From Deltaproteobacteria bacterium (GTDB taxonomy: Bacteria > Desulfobacterota > Desulfobacteria > Desulfobacterales > Desulfosalsimonadaceae), in assembly GCA_013151835.1 (NCBI GenBank), contig JAADHK010000019.1:1879-45389 (forward strand): a stretch of 43,511 nt of DNA, read 5' to 3'. The translations under genes were made by a program, and so were the position numbers. The notes beneath the pieces are model-generated. The model did not search any database, was not told the DNA's origin, and saw only the letters and a program-made list of their open reading frames with translations. Below are positions 26,023-36,857 of the stretch, piece by piece. How positions within the stretch are numbered: position 1 is the first letter of the stretch; every line of letters begins with the position of its first letter.

Positions 26023-28028
26023 CTGAAACATTCAAGCTTATCTCTCCCATGACTCCCAAGGGCGACCAGCCCCAGGCCATAGAATGTCTGTCAAAAGGAG
26101 TTCTTTCGGGAAAGAATCATCAGGTACTGCTCGGCGTTACCGGTTCGGGCAAGACCTTTACCATGGCCAACATCATAGAGAAGGTTCAGAAACCGACCCT
26201 TGTAATCGCGCCCAACAAGACTCTGGCGGCCCAGCTCTATTCCGAGTTCAGGACTTTTTTCCCTGAAAACGCGGTCGAATATTTTGTCAGTTATTACGAT
26301 TTTTACCAGCCCGAGGCCTATCTTCCGGTTTCCGACACTTATATCCAGAAGGACTCTTCCATCAACGAGATGATAGACCGGATGCGACACTCCGCTACCC
26401 GATCCGTCCTTTCCCGCGATGATGTTCTGGTGGTGGCCAGCGTGTCGTGCATCTTCGGGCTGGGAGCGCCGGAAGATTACCTTGCAATGCGCCTTGACAT
26501 TGCTTTCGGCATGGAAATAAACCGGGATAAATTTTTATCTCAACTAGTTGAAATTCAGTATCTGCGCAATGATATTGATTTTCACAGGGGTGTATTCCGG
26601 GTGCGTGGGGACCGGGTGGAGCTTTTCCCCGCCTACGAGGATGATGTTGCCGTGCGCATCGAGTTTTTCGGGGACGAGGTGGATGGTATATTCGAGATTG
26701 ATCCGTTGACCGGGGAGGTGAAAAAGTCTCTGAAACGCATAACCATCTATCCTGCAAGTCATTATGTGACTTTGAAACGGACCCGGAGGCGGATACTTGC
26801 GGATGTAAAGGTCGAGTTAAAGGAGCGTATCGCGTTTTTCCGTGCTGAAAACAAGCTCATAGAGGCCCAGCGAATCGAGGAGCGGACGAATTACGACCTG
26901 GAGATGATCCATGAGATCGGGTATTGCAACGGGATCGAAAATTATGCCCGCCATATCTCGGGCCGAAAAGCCGGCGAGCCACCCCCCACGCTTCTCGATT
27001 ATTTCCCGGATGATTTTCTTCTGTTCATAGATGAGTGTCATATCAGTGTGCCCCAGATCGGCGCCATGTATAAAGGGGACCATTCAAGGAAGAGAACTCT
27101 GGTGGATTACGGTTTCAGGCTGCCTTCGGCGCTTGACAACCGGCCCTTGCAGTTTGAGGAATTCAAGTCCAGGGTCTCTCAGGTGGTATACGTTTCCGCG
27201 ACCCCGTCCGAGTATGAAACCGGACTCTCGGAGGGTGCGATCGTAGAGCAGATCGTACGGCCCACCGGGCTTGTTGACCCCAAAGTGGATGTCCGGCCCG
27301 CAACAAATCAGGTGGATAATCTTTACGCCGAGATACGAGGGCGGATTGACGCGGGAGGCCGTGTGCTTGTGACCACCCTGACAAAGCGCATGGCCGAAGA
27401 CCTGACCGAATATTATGCGGAACTGGGCGTGCGCGTCAGGTACCTTCATTCGGATATCAAAACCCTGGAACGGGTCGAGATTATCCGAGACCTCCGGCAG
27501 GGTGAATTTGACGTTCTTGTGGGCATAAATCTCCTGCGCGAGGGCCTTGATATACCCGAGGTTTCACTTGTGGCGATCCTGGACGCGGACAAGGAGGGCT
27601 TTCTGCGCTCCGCCCGTTCCCTGATCCAGACATTCGGACGTGCGGCCAGAAACCTGCACGGAACGATCATTATGTATGCCGACCGGGTGACCAATGCCAT
27701 GGAGACGGCGCTCAGTGAAACAACGAGGCGGCGGAAAATTCAACAGGCTTATAACGAAAAACACAAAATCACACCGGTCGGAATACAAAAGGCATGTGAC
27801 GCCGCCTTTGGGGCCGAACATGGAGCCGAAGCAGCCGGAGAAGGAGTCTCTGTCATATCCGAATCGCTCGGCGTTTACACCTCCGGGGAAAATATAGAAA
27901 AGCAGATACGTGAACTCGAGGAAAAAATGCACTCCGCCGCAAGGGATCTTGAGTTCGAGACGGCCGCGAAGCTGCGTGACCGGGTCAGAGCGCTTAAGGA
28001 ATTGATGGTTTTTGAGTTTGAAGGTTAA
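26019..28028 (+). CDS. uvrB: UvrABC excinuclease subunit B
   Basis: UvrB is the damage-verifying helicase-like subunit of excision repair. The 669-residue protein has Walker [11 protein letters not shown], the beta-hairpin [12 protein letters not shown] that inserts between strands, [14 protein letters not shown], the helicase VI block QTFGRAARN, and a C-terminal UVR motif ([16 protein letters not shown] then [12 protein letters not shown]) that contacts UvrC. The frame is open from 25881 inside cysS, but homology begins at [10 protein letters not shown] (26019). No Shine-Dalgarno is visible within 15 bases, which suggests coupling to upstream translation. Confidence 0.97.
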   Translation: MTETFKLISPMTPKGDQPQAIECLSKGVLSGKNHQVLLGVTGSGKTFTMANIIEKVQKPTLVIAPNKTLAAQLYSEFRTFFPENAVEYFVSYYDFYQPEAYLPVSDTYIQKDSSINEMIDRMRHSATRSVLSRDDVLVVASVSCIFGLGAPEDYLAMRLDIAFGMEINRDKFLSQLVEIQYLRNDIDFHRGVFRVRGDRVELFPAYEDDVAVRIEFFGDEVDGIFEIDPLTGEVKKSLKRITIYPASHYVTLKRTRRRILADVKVELKERIAFFRAENKLIEAQRIEERTNYDLEMIHEIGYCNGIENYARHISGRKAGEPPPTLLDYFPDDFLLFIDECHISVPQIGAMYKGDHSRKRTLVDYGFRLPSALDNRPLQFEEFKSRVSQVVYVSATPSEYETGLSEGAIVEQIVRPTGLVDPKVDVRPATNQVDNLYAEIRGRIDAGGRVLVTTLTKRMAEDLTEYYAELGVRVRYLHSDIKTLERVEIIRDLRQGEFDVLVGINLLREGLDIPEVSLVAILDADKEGFLRSARSLIQTFGRAARNLHGTIIMYADRVTNAMETALSETTRRRKIQQAYNEKHKITPVGIQKACDAAFGAEHGAEAAGEGVSVISESLGVYTSGENIEKQIRELEEKMHSAARDLEFETAAKLRDRVRALKELMVFEFEG

Positions 28029-28042
28029 TACGGGGCAGGTGA

Positions 28043-28082
28043 TTGAACGTCCAACATCGAACGTTGAACATCGAATAATGGA
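28043..28082. repeat. CATCGAACGTT-type short interspersed repeat, copy 1
   Basis: The stretch is made of imperfect tandem units of the kind GAACGTCCAACATC and GAACGTTGAACATC ending in GAATAATG. The same units occur at 30011-30069, so the two copies flank the uvrC gene. Confidence 0.75.
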
Positions 28083-28167
28083 ATCGCTTCGCTCTGCCGG
28101 TTTATAGCTTATAAAACAAAAAAGCCCGGGCGACAGGTAAAGTGGTTTTGACGATGGTGTTATAATA

Positions 28168-30063
28168 ATGATTAATCCTGATGAAACCTTGTACGCGAGC
28201 CTCCGGGAAAAGAGCCGTAACGCACCGCCCGGCCCCGGCGTATATATCATGCGCGATTGCCGGGGAAGCGTAATTTACGTCGGTAAAGCCGCATCGCTCA
28301 AAAAAAGACTCGCCTCTTATTTTTCAAACACCTCCCGCCATACTCCCAAGACCGGGATTCTTGTCACTCATATCTTTGATTTCGATACCCTGGTCACGGC
28401 CACCGAGAACGAAGCCCTTATTCTCGAATCAAACCTCATTAAAAAATACAAACCCAAATATAATGTTATCCTGAAGGACGATAAGCGATACCCATCGCTT
28501 AGAATCGATCTTTCGGACGATTATCCCCGCATTTCGGTTGTGCGGCGGATCAAAAACGACGGCGCACTCTATTTCGGTCCCTATGCGTCCGCGGGCGCCG
28601 TCCGGCAGACCCTTAAAATCATCGGCAGGACTTTCAAGCTCCGGAAGTGCCGTTCGGCACGCATGAAACAGAGAAGCCGGCCCTGCCTCAATTACCAGAT
28701 CGGGGCCTGTCTTGGCCCGTGCTGTAGGAATATCGATCCCGATGATTATAAAAAAATCGTGGAAGAGGTCAGAATGTTTTTAAACGGCCACACCTCGGAC
28801 CTGGTAAAAAAAATAGAGCTGGAAATGAATACCGCCGCGGAAAAAGAGGATTTCGAGGATGCGGCGGCTCTCAGGGACAAGATGTTTGCGCTCAGAAAAA
28901 CAATAGAAAAGCAGGTGATTGTTACAAATGATTTTTCAGACAGGGACGTGATCGCCCTTGCCCGGAACAAGGCGGCAACTATTGCAATGATCATGATTGT
29001 TCGCAACGGTTGCCTCTCGGGTAATCTTGATTTTACGTTTGACGCTTCCTTTGCCGAAGACGGCGAAATCCTGTCGGCCTTTGTACGTCATTATTATGCC
29101 ATTTCCGATTATATTCCTTCGGAAATACTTATCGCTTTGGAGATGGAAGATCGGGACCTGTGCGCAGAGTGGCTTTCATTGCGCAGGGGCCGCAAGGTCA
29201 GGCTGATTGTGCCCCGGCGCGGCGACAAGGTGCGCCTGGTATCCATGGCGGTTGAAAATGCAAAAAACCGGCTGTCCCGGCATATGGAGGAATCCGCCGG
29301 GATTAACAGGATTTTTTCCGCATTACTCCATCGGCTCAATCTGAAGAGATTGCCCAATAGAATCGAATGCGTTGATAATTCAGGAATCCAGGGCCAGGAT
29401 ATGGTTTCCGGGCTGGTTGTTTTTGAAAATGGAAAAGAGAAAAAAAAAGATTACAGGCGGTATATCCTGAAAACGGTTTCAGGGCAGGATGATTACGCGG
29501 CCATGCGCGAGGTCCTTACCCGCAGGTTTAAAAAAGGCGGAAATGCGCCTCTGCCTGATCTTCTGATGGTGGACGGTGGAAAAGGACAGCTCAATATCGC
29601 CGTATCGGTTTTGCGCGGGCTGGATCTTGATGGAAAGTTTGCCGTAATAGGGATTGCGAAAAAAGATGAAAAAAAGGGTGAGGAAGACGACAAGATTTTT
29701 ATTTACGGCCGGGCCAATCCGGTTAATTTTTTAAAAGACCGGCATGCCCTTTTTTTTCTGCAAAAAATCCGTGACGAGGCACATCGCTTTGCGATTACCT
29801 TCCACAGGACCCGGAGACGCGGCAGGGCGCTCGGGTCCATGCTTGATAACATCCCCGGGATCGGGCCTAAAAGAAAAGCCTCTATCATGAAGGTCTTTTT
29901 CGGGCCAAAACAGATAACGGCCGCCGGGATCAACGGCCTTGCCTCGCTTCCGTCAATGAATCGGGAAGCGGCTCGGGCAGTGATTCAGGCGTTTGAGACT
30001 GTTTTAAAAGATGAACATCGAACATCGAACGTCCAACGTCCAACATTGAATAATGAATGTTGA
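28168..30063 (+). CDS. uvrC: UvrABC excinuclease subunit C
   Basis: UvrC makes both incisions around the lesion. In the 631 residues the order is normal: GIY-YIG nuclease (GPGVYIMRD and VIYVGKAASLKKRL, residues 22-60), cysteine cluster (CRSARMKQRSRPCLNYQIG then CLGPCC), UVR motif (about 205-240, AEKEDFEDAAALRDKM), RNase H-like nuclease (IECVDNSGIQGQDMVSGLVV and DDYAAMREVL), and a C-terminal double HhH domain (NIPGIGPKRKASIM). The last 17 residues (DEHRTSNVQRPTLNNEC) are encoded by an interspersed repeat and replace or extend the natural end. The start is not strongly marked by a ribosome site. Confidence 0.96.
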   Translation: MINPDETLYASLREKSRNAPPGPGVYIMRDCRGSVIYVGKAASLKKRLASYFSNTSRHTPKTGILVTHIFDFDTLVTATENEALILESNLIKKYKPKYNVILKDDKRYPSLRIDLSDDYPRISVVRRIKNDGALYFGPYASAGAVRQTLKIIGRTFKLRKCRSARMKQRSRPCLNYQIGACLGPCCRNIDPDDYKKIVEEVRMFLNGHTSDLVKKIELEMNTAAEKEDFEDAAALRDKMFALRKTIEKQVIVTNDFSDRDVIALARNKAATIAMIMIVRNGCLSGNLDFTFDASFAEDGEILSAFVRHYYAISDYIPSEILIALEMEDRDLCAEWLSLRRGRKVRLIVPRRGDKVRLVSMAVENAKNRLSRHMEESAGINRIFSALLHRLNLKRLPNRIECVDNSGIQGQDMVSGLVVFENGKEKKKDYRRYILKTVSGQDDYAAMREVLTRRFKKGGNAPLPDLLMVDGGKGQLNIAVSVLRGLDLDGKFAVIGIAKKDEKKGEEDDKIFIYGRANPVNFLKDRHALFFLQKIRDEAHRFAITFHRTRRRGRALGSMLDNIPGIGPKRKASIMKVFFGPKQITAAGINGLASLPSMNREAARAVIQAFETVLKDEHRTSNVQRPTLNNEC

Positions 30064-30069
30064 ATAATA
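30011..30069. repeat. CATCGAACGTT-type short interspersed repeat, copy 2
   Basis: Units GAACATC, GAACATC, GAACGTCC, AACGTCC, AACATTGAATAATG follow in tandem and match the copy at 28043-28082. The copy lies inside the uvrC reading frame and supplies its final codons and stop. Confidence 0.8.
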
Positions 30070-30107
30070 AATATTCATGCTGAGGACTCGGAGAAAGCCA
30101 TTCTATT

Positions 30108-30136
30108 GTCGGATTACGCTTCGCTAATCCGCCCTA
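30108..30136. repeat. GTCGGATTA hairpin repeat, copy a
   Basis: GTCGGATTACGCTTCGC and TAATCCG make a hairpin. The same element recurs at 30287-30312 (opposite orientation) and 31312-31337. Together with the next copy it fills much of the 280-bp gap between uvrC and mdh; the rest shows nothing recognisable. Confidence 0.85.
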
Positions 30137-30282
30137 CTAAGGGCTCACTCAAGAATAACTTCACATTTTAATAAGCCGATGTATCCGGCCTGGCGGTGTT
30201 GCTCGGTGCTTCGACTCCTGAAAAATGTAAATTTATTTTTCCGTGAACCCTAAGGATTGCCTTTGAGGTGACGATATCTTCC

Positions 30283-30314
30283 GTAGGTCGGATTAGCGAA
30301 GCGTAATCCGACAT
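30283..30314. repeat. GTCGGATTA hairpin repeat, copy b (inverted)
   Basis: GTCGGATTA-GCGAAGCG-TAATCCGAC is a perfect 9-base stem. It is the reverse complement of copy a and lies about 30 bases beyond the stop of mdh, where it could terminate or stabilise the mdh transcript. Confidence 0.88.
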
Positions 30315-30343
30315 AAGCCACTATATTATTCGTTACGAGTTCG

Positions 30344-31337
<994 letters not shown>

Positions 31338-31489
31338 AACGGTACCGCCGGCGAATTTGAACCTTTAGGAGCGCGCCTATGCGGGCTTGCAAAGCCGTTG
31401 ACTTTCTTTATGAGTCCGTTATTATCTTCCAGGAGTCAATAAAAAAGAGGATGATTGAGCAATGGATTGCTTTTTTGCCAAAAAATACC

Positions 31490-31520
31490 TTGAGATAATA
31501 GTCAATATTAGATATTGACT
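31490..31520 (+). promoter_or_regulatory. Candidate promoter with palindromic operator for the GTPase operon
   Basis: AGTCAATA-TTAGA-TATTGACT (31500-31520) is a perfect 8-base inverted repeat. TTGAGA (31490-31495) and TATTGA (31513-31518) form a possible sigma70 promoter with a 17-base spacer, so the palindrome covers spacer and -10 region as an operator would. The TPR gene starts 77 bases downstream. Confidence 0.5.
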
Positions 31521-31596
31521 GTTTTTAAGCTCAGATCACGAATAAGAACCTATTATCCGGCTAACAAATATTGTATTCATTATAGAGGCTGTTTCA

Positions 31597-32517
31597 ATGA
31601 CGTTTGGTGAAAAAATAAAAGCCCTTTTGCAGGAGGCGGAACTCTACCGGGGTCAGGGCCTTTTAAACGAGGCGCTTGAGAAATTTAAATCGATTGAAAA
31701 ATTCATACAAAAGGCCCCCAAACTTAAAAACCGGGATAAAATTTTATCCAAGATTGCGGTGAAAAAGAAGGCGATTTCCGCTGAGATTAAAAATTTCAGA
31801 AAGCCCAAAAAAGCCCCAAGGGTTTCTGATAAAGCCCGGGAACTTATGAAAGGGATGTTTGAGGCCGGGGATCCCAAAACCAAAGGTTCGGCCGCTCTTG
31901 GAGGAGCCATTTCGCTAAAAGGCTTTGGCCAGTACGACAAGGCGATAAAGGAATTTACTACCCTTCTTGCCTTTGACCCTTTCCGGCTCGACGCAGCCGG
32001 GCATATCCTTGATTGTCTTATGGATGATTCCGGCCCTGATGCGGCGATTTCCCGTTTTAAGGAGTGGCTTTCCGACACTGCCTTTACGTCCGGGGAGCTG
32101 GATAAAATTCGTTCCCGCCTTCAGGCATTGCTGGATAAGGCGGGTGTTAAGAAGGATGTTTCCGGTTTGCAGGCAGGCCCGTTGCCCGAACCTGATTCGG
32201 AAGTCGATGAAGATGACATTCTGGATATCAACTCCATCCGTTTCAAACTCGCCAAGGGCGCTCAAAAAGGTGAGGAAATAGAGCTTGACGTTAATTACCA
32301 GTCCGGATGTGTGCTTAATGTGATTGTATCCAAAAAAGAAAAAGGCGTCATAGAAGGAATAAAAACCGGAGATATGATGAACGACATCGTATTTTACTCG
32401 CCGGTTGCAATTTTTTCCGGCACCGGATATGTTTCTGATATGACCGGAATAAAGTCCGGCCCTAAAAAAGGTGATTACAGCCTGAGCGTGAAAATCATCC
32501 GGATTCTGACCGGATAG
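31597..32517 (+). CDS. TPR-type protein with C-terminal beta domain
   Basis: The 306-residue protein starts with helical, lysine-rich sequence (EAELYRGQGLLNEALEKFKS), then has a TPR-like stretch (GFGQYDKAIKEFTTLLAFDP) and an acidic linker (EPDSEVDEDDILD). The end, EEIELDVNYQSGCVLNVIVS to GDYSLSVKII, looks like a PilZ- or YcgR-like small barrel; this is a guess from pattern. It is cytoplasmic (no signal). It lies 70 bases upstream of the MglA-type GTPase gene and is probably its partner. GAGG nine bases before the ATG. Confidence 0.78.
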   Translation: MTFGEKIKALLQEAELYRGQGLLNEALEKFKSIEKFIQKAPKLKNRDKILSKIAVKKKAISAEIKNFRKPKKAPRVSDKARELMKGMFEAGDPKTKGSAALGGAISLKGFGQYDKAIKEFTTLLAFDPFRLDAAGHILDCLMDDSGPDAAISRFKEWLSDTAFTSGELDKIRSRLQALLDKAGVKKDVSGLQAGPLPEPDSEVDEDDILDINSIRFKLAKGAQKGEEIELDVNYQSGCVLNVIVSKKEKGVIEGIKTGDMMNDIVFYSPVAIFSGTGYVSDMTGIKSGPKKGDYSLSVKIIRILTG

Positions 32518-32587
32518 ATAATTGAAAATGTTTGCTGAATCTGAATGCAGGCCGATTTGGATGAATAAAGTCGCGGGGTAATAATTT

Positions 32588-33202
32588 ATGGCCGTAATTA
32601 ATCTGAAAAACCGGGAAATCGAATGTAAAATCGTCTACTACGGACCCGGAAGGTGCGGCAAGACAACCAATCTGGAGTATATTCACAAGGCATTCAAGCG
32701 CCAGGTAACAGGTGAAATGATTTCCATTGATACTGATGGTGACCGCACGCTCTTTTTTGATTTTCTTCCACTTGGACTCGGGAAAATAAAGGGTTGCGAT
32801 GTCAAGGTCCAGCTCTATACGGTTCCGGGCCAGGTGCAGTACCGTTCCACCCGTAAACTAGTGCTGAAAGGGGCGGATGCCATCATTTTTGTAGCGGATT
32901 CGTTGAAGGTCAGGCGTGAGAAGAATATGATTTCTTTAAAGGACCTCCATGGAAACCTAAAAGAAACGGGGATAAGTATTTTAAAGATACCCCTTGTGCT
33001 GCAATTTAATAAGCGGGATCTTGCAAGCAAAGGCTTCCCGCTCATGTCGACCGACCAAATGAATAAAGAACTGAACCGTCAGTTGAAAGCCCCGACATTT
33101 GAAGCAAGCGCCCTATCCGGAGACGGTGTCGGGGCGACTTTGACAAAGTGCATGAAGCTCACATTGCAGCATCTTCAGAAAGAATTCAAATGGGCGCAAT
33201 AG
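32588..33202 (+). CDS. MglA-type Ras-like GTPase
   Basis: A 204-residue small GTPase: P-loop YYGPGRCGKTTN, switch region DGDRTLFFDFLPL, G3-like TVPGQVQYRSTRK and G4 LQFNKRDL. In MglA the usual G3 aspartate is replaced by threonine, and here TVPGQ shows the same change. MglA proteins set polarity of motility or secretion machines and are controlled by MglB roadblock proteins; no MglB is present in this window. It stands between a TPR gene and a DUF4388 gene, only 7 bases from the latter. Confidence 0.92.
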   Translation: MAVINLKNREIECKIVYYGPGRCGKTTNLEYIHKAFKRQVTGEMISIDTDGDRTLFFDFLPLGLGKIKGCDVKVQLYTVPGQVQYRSTRKLVLKGADAIIFVADSLKVRREKNMISLKDLHGNLKETGISILKIPLVLQFNKRDLASKGFPLMSTDQMNKELNRQLKAPTFEASALSGDGVGATLTKCMKLTLQHLQKEFKWAQ

Positions 33203-33209
33203 GAAACCA

Positions 33210-34382
33210 ATGACATCCAATGTCGTTTTACGTGGCAGCCTGGCTTTTGTGGGACTAGGGGAATTGCTCCAGCAACTGGGCGGGAACAACAGCACCGGTG
33301 TGCTTAAGCTCGTCAGTCCTTTTGCGGACTCACCCGGCCTTGTTTTCATAAAAGACGGCAATCCCGTTAACGCGGAATTTAATTCCCTGGTGGGGATAGA
33401 GGCGCTGAATACTTTTTTTGGGTGGAATGAGGCTGAATTTGAATTTCTGAATGAACCGGTTACCTGCGACAGGCTCATAAAAAAAGGGAGGATGGAAATC
33501 ATCCTGGACGGCCTCCGCATGCTTGATGACGGATTGATCAAGCGACTGGGGCCCGAGAGTGGAAATGCACCGCCTCCTGCTACGGCTTCCGACGGCTCCG
33601 GTCTTCCCGTCATCAAAGGCCCGCTTATAGATTATGTTTATGTGGTTGATGAAGAGGAATTCGCCGACGGGACCGAGATTGTCGCGCAGGACCGGTTCGG
33701 CAACTGGTTCTGGGTCATTTTGAGCGGGACCGTGAAAATAATCCGCATAATGCCCGAGGGAACGGCGCCCATTGTCAAGCTTTCTGACGGAGCATTTATC
33801 GGAAGTATTATATCTTTCCTTCGCCAGGGAAACATCCGGAGCGCAACGGTCGAGGCGGAGGGTAATGTCGTCCTCGGTGTTCTCGATTCGGAACTTATTG
33901 CCCATGAATATACGAATCTATCCGACAACCTGCAGAACCTCCTGATCTCAATGGACAAGCGTATGAAGCAGGTTACCAACCTTTGTGCGGGAGTTATCCT
34001 TAAGCAGGATGTTTTAGCGGATAAGCCTGGAAACATGAAACTTCATATCGCACCCGAGGTAAACGAAGAAACCGTATTTAAGATAATTGCGGGAGAAGCG
34101 CGTATTTTCAGGGAAGCGGACAACGCATTCCTTCCGCTCTGCACGTTGGGACCCGGTGATTTTATCGGTAATATCGAGTTTTTAAATACCCCCCATGAAC
34201 CCTATTCGGCAATGGCCTTTGTTTCAGAAGATTTCGAGGGCGAAGAGTTTGACCTTTCGGAGGTGCGTAAAGAGTTTGATAAGCTTTCAAATACATTTAA
34301 AAATATGGTCAACAACCTGATGGCGGGTGTCTCGGTCACGACCGGCCGCATTCTGGACCTTGTAAAGAAAAAGCCTGATTAA
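33210..34382 (+). CDS. DUF4388 (PATAN-type) protein with two cNMP-binding-like folds
   Basis: Residues 1-115 (VLRGSLAFVGLGELLQQLGG, TGVLKLV, GLVFIKDGNPVNAEF) form a DUF4388/PATAN domain, a signalling module common in deltaproteobacteria. After a linker, two beta-roll regions follow: about 145-235 (WFWVILSGTVKIIRIMPEG, SDGAFIGSIISFL) and about 270-355 (ETVFKIIAGEARIFREAD, LGPGDFIGNIEFLNTP). Both look like cyclic-nucleotide-binding folds but lack the PRAATV cassette arginine, so the ligand is open. AGGA five bases before the ATG. Gap to the GTPase gene is 7 bases: one operon. Confidence 0.85.
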   Translation: MTSNVVLRGSLAFVGLGELLQQLGGNNSTGVLKLVSPFADSPGLVFIKDGNPVNAEFNSLVGIEALNTFFGWNEAEFEFLNEPVTCDRLIKKGRMEIILDGLRMLDDGLIKRLGPESGNAPPPATASDGSGLPVIKGPLIDYVYVVDEEEFADGTEIVAQDRFGNWFWVILSGTVKIIRIMPEGTAPIVKLSDGAFIGSIISFLRQGNIRSATVEAEGNVVLGVLDSELIAHEYTNLSDNLQNLLISMDKRMKQVTNLCAGVILKQDVLADKPGNMKLHIAPEVNEETVFKIIAGEARIFREADNAFLPLCTLGPGDFIGNIEFLNTPHEPYSAMAFVSEDFEGEEFDLSEVRKEFDKLSNTFKNMVNNLMAGVSVTTGRILDLVKKKPD

Positions 34383-34423
34383 CATCCGCAGGCAATTTAA
34401 TTCTTTCAGGGTTCATAAAACCG

Positions 34424-34452
34424 TTGAATATAAGATTGCAATATTATATAAG
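34424..34452 (+). promoter_or_regulatory. Candidate promoter for the PilZ gene
   Basis: TTGAAT (34424-34429) and TATAAG (34447-34452) are 17 bases apart in an AT-rich stretch, 66 bases before the PilZ start. The PilZ gene may thus have its own promoter in addition to read-through from the operon. Confidence 0.35.
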
Positions 34453-34517
34453 CTTAAAAGGGCCTGCTTACTGGTCCGGATTAGCTGCAACAAAGGGATA
34501 ACAAGGAGCCGACTAGT

Positions 34518-34874
34518 ATGGAAAAAAACAACAAAAGAAGGGCCACCCGCTACGACTCTCTCAACCTGCTCTCCTATGTTTGTATAGATTCGGATGGGAA
34601 AGAATGGAAACAGGGGATGGGCAGGACTTTGAATATCAGTGAGTCGGGCATAATGCTTGAAACCCATGAACCGATTGAAACCAAGTATCTTCTCATGCTC
34701 TCACTCGGGATTGAGGATAATGTCGTTGATATCAAGGGGGAGGTTGTTTATTGCAACCGGGGCGAGATCGAAGGAAGGTTTGAATCCGGAATTGCGTTCG
34801 GGGAAGTCAATAGCCCGGAAGCCTTGGAAGCTTTAAATCGCTTTATCGAGGCCTTTGACAAGCAGTATGGATAA
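34518..34874 (+). CDS. PilZ-domain protein
   Basis: A 118-residue single-domain protein with both cyclic-di-GMP binding motifs of PilZ: RxxxR as RRATR at residues 7-11 and (D/N)xSxxG as NISESG about residue 38. The binding residues are intact, so it should bind c-di-GMP. It follows the MglA-type GTPase and DUF4388 genes, suggesting that the cluster links c-di-GMP with a polarity or motility output (inference). AGGAG lies ten bases upstream of the ATG. Confidence 0.9.
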   Translation: MEKNNKRRATRYDSLNLLSYVCIDSDGKEWKQGMGRTLNISESGIMLETHEPIETKYLLMLSLGIEDNVVDIKGEVVYCNRGEIEGRFESGIAFGEVNSPEALEALNRFIEAFDKQYG

Positions 34875-34990
34875 TTATTTTTCATGCCGACCTGACGTCT
34901 GTTTGCCAACCATCTCATCCGGTGCCCAACGATGAATCACCGGCCTGCATATACCCTCATTTATTAACATTCTGATCGGATACAATTCAT

Positions 34991-35887
34991 ATGCTTAAAC
35001 CATTGCATGAAACTCGATTTTCAGGCATTCCCCTCCTTAAGCAGGGAAAAGTCCGCGACATCTATGACCTTGGCGACACTATCCTGATTGTTGCAACAGA
35101 CCGGATTTCAGCCTTTGACGTCATAATGGCGGAACCCATCCCCGGCAAGGGAAAGATACTTACGGCAATTTCCCTTTTCTGGTTTGACGTAATGGAGAAT
35201 CTGGTACCCAACCACCTTGTCACAAGCGACGTGTCCCAATATCCGGAAGCGTGTCTTCCTTATGCTGAAATCCTTGCCGGCAGGAGCATGGTAGTCAAAA
35301 AGGCACAGCCCCTCCCCATTGAATGTGTAGTGCGCGGCTATATTTCGGGCTCGGGCTGGAAATCATATCTTGATTCCGGAAAGGTCTGCGGAATTACGCT
35401 CCCGGAAGGGCTCTTGGAGTCGGACCGGCTTTCCGAACCGATATTTACTCCTTCCACCAAGGCGGAACTGGGCGACCATGACATTAACATCACGTTTGAG
35501 GCGGCCGCCGATATTATCGGCAGGGAGCTTGCTGAAAAGGTCAGGAAACTGAGCCTTGCCATTTACGATAAGGGAGCGCGACTGGCTGCACAAAAAGGCA
35601 TTATAATCGCCGACACAAAATTCGAGTTTGGTTTTGTCGATGAGCAACTGATACTTATCGACGAAGTGCTGACCCCTGACTCTTCCCGGTTCTGGCCCAA
35701 ATCCGATTATCATCCGGGCGGCCCGCAGAAAAGCTATGATAAACAGTATCTCAGGGATTATCTCGATAGTCTGGAATGGGAAAAGCGGCCTCCGGCCCCG
35801 TCGCTCCCCCCCGAGGTAATTGAAAACACCCGTTTAAAATATCTCGAGGCCCAATCGGCGCTTACCGGCAAAACGGATGAGATTTGA
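34991..35887 (+). CDS. purC: SAICAR synthetase
   Basis: PurC joins aspartate to CAIR in purine synthesis. The 298 residues fit the longer class of the enzyme. Motifs: [15 protein letters not shown] (phosphate loop), [30 protein letters not shown] in order with SGSGWKSYL, and [17 protein letters not shown]. The start has only a weak ribosome site. Its last 11 bases overlap the start of the ParB-like gene, so an important housekeeping gene leads the operon with the ParB-like and SPL-like genes. Confidence 0.96.
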   Translation: MLKPLHETRFSGIPLLKQGKVRDIYDLGDTILIVATDRISAFDVIMAEPIPGKGKILTAISLFWFDVMENLVPNHLVTSDVSQYPEACLPYAEILAGRSMVVKKAQPLPIECVVRGYISGSGWKSYLDSGKVCGITLPEGLLESDRLSEPIFTPSTKAELGDHDINITFEAAADIIGRELAEKVRKLSLAIYDKGARLAAQKGIIIADTKFEFGFVDEQLILIDEVLTPDSSRFWPKSDYHPGGPQKSYDKQYLRDYLDSLEWEKRPPAPSLPPEVIENTRLKYLEAQSALTGKTDEI

Positions 35888-36857
35888 CTCGACCCATCTT
35901 GATCCGTCATCAATAGATATTGGCGATGACCGCTACCGTATCACGACCGCGTTGCCGGATAAATCCCTGGGCCGGTCCATATCGCTTGTCGGTCTTTTGC
36001 ATCCCCCGGTCCTTCAGGCCGTTCTTCAGAAAACAACTGCTTCTTATATTGTCGTTTCAGGCTTTAACAGGATAAAGGCCGTTTCCGCCATGGGCTGGAG
36101 CAAGATAGACTGTTTTGTTCTGTCAGGAGATACATCTCCGAAGGACTGCCTTCTTTTTTCCATTGCCGACAATGTTTCCTCCCGGAGTCTGAATCTCCTC
36201 GAACAGGCCAATGCCGTGCGCAAACTTTCCGTTTTTGTGCCGGACAAGATTTTTCTGTGCGCCATGCTTGAAGATATAGGGCTGAACCTTTCCCCCGGAC
36301 TGGTAAGCAAGTATGAAAGGCTGCTTAAGCTGCCCCAAGAGCTTCAGGCTGTTGTAGGCCGGGGTTTGATGCCGCTTGCCGCAGCATTGTCCCTGGAAGG
36401 AATGGATTTACATTCCGTTCACATGATCTGCGGATTGATTGAGCGGCTCCGTCCAGGTACAAACCTGCAGAAGGAAATCCTTTCCCGCTTAAAGGAATTC
36501 GCCGCGCAAAAGGGGATTCCAGTCTCGTCGGTCCTTGAATTGCCGGACGTCTCAGGGATTCTAAACAGCGGTGAAGCAGACCGGAAGGCAATGCTTCAGC
36601 ACTTGCGAAAAGCCTTGCGCAGGCTTTGTTTCCCTTCTCTTTGCGCAATGGAAGATCAGTTTGCCGAATCATTGTCCCGCCTGGAGCTGCCCCCCGGAGT
36701 GCGGTTTGTTTTTCCGGAAGGTTTTGAGGATACCCGGTACAGGCTTGAACTGGAAATAAAGTCTGCGTCCGACATGGAGAATCATGGCTGTTTGATGCAG
36801 GAGATATCTTCCCACCCGGCGCTGCTGGAGATATTTAAACGTGAATTACGGGATTAA
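35877..36857 (+). CDS. ParB-like N-terminal domain protein
   Basis: The 326-residue protein resembles the nucleotide-binding N-terminal domain of ParB/Noc: [15 protein letters not shown], then [18 protein letters not shown], at the place where ParB has its GERRxxA CTP-binding loop (here GFNRIKA, a divergent form). A helical middle part ([20 protein letters not shown]) could hold a helix-turn-helix. The C-terminal part matches nothing I know. It is not next to a parA gene, so chromosome partitioning is unlikely. It overlaps purC by 11 bases and the SPL-like gene by 17 bases, so the three are cotranslated. Confidence 0.78.
   Translation: MRFDSTHLDPSSIDIGDDRYRITTALPDKSLGRSISLVGLLHPPVLQAVLQKTTASYIVVSGFNRIKAVSAMGWSKIDCFVLSGDTSPKDCLLFSIADNVSSRSLNLLEQANAVRKLSVFVPDKIFLCAMLEDIGLNLSPGLVSKYERLLKLPQELQAVVGRGLMPLAAALSLEGMDLHSVHMICGLIERLRPGTNLQKEILSRLKEFAAQKGIPVSSVLELPDVSGILNSGEADRKAMLQHLRKALRRLCFPSLCAMEDQFAESLSRLELPPGVRFVFPEGFEDTRYRLELEIKSASDMENHGCLMQEISSHPALLEIFKRELRD

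Noticed and set aside
31653-32265. Minus-strand frames of 116-141 codons opposite the TPR gene
   Set aside because: The plus-strand gene has operon context, repeats of TPR type and a ribosome site; the antisense frames show no family features.
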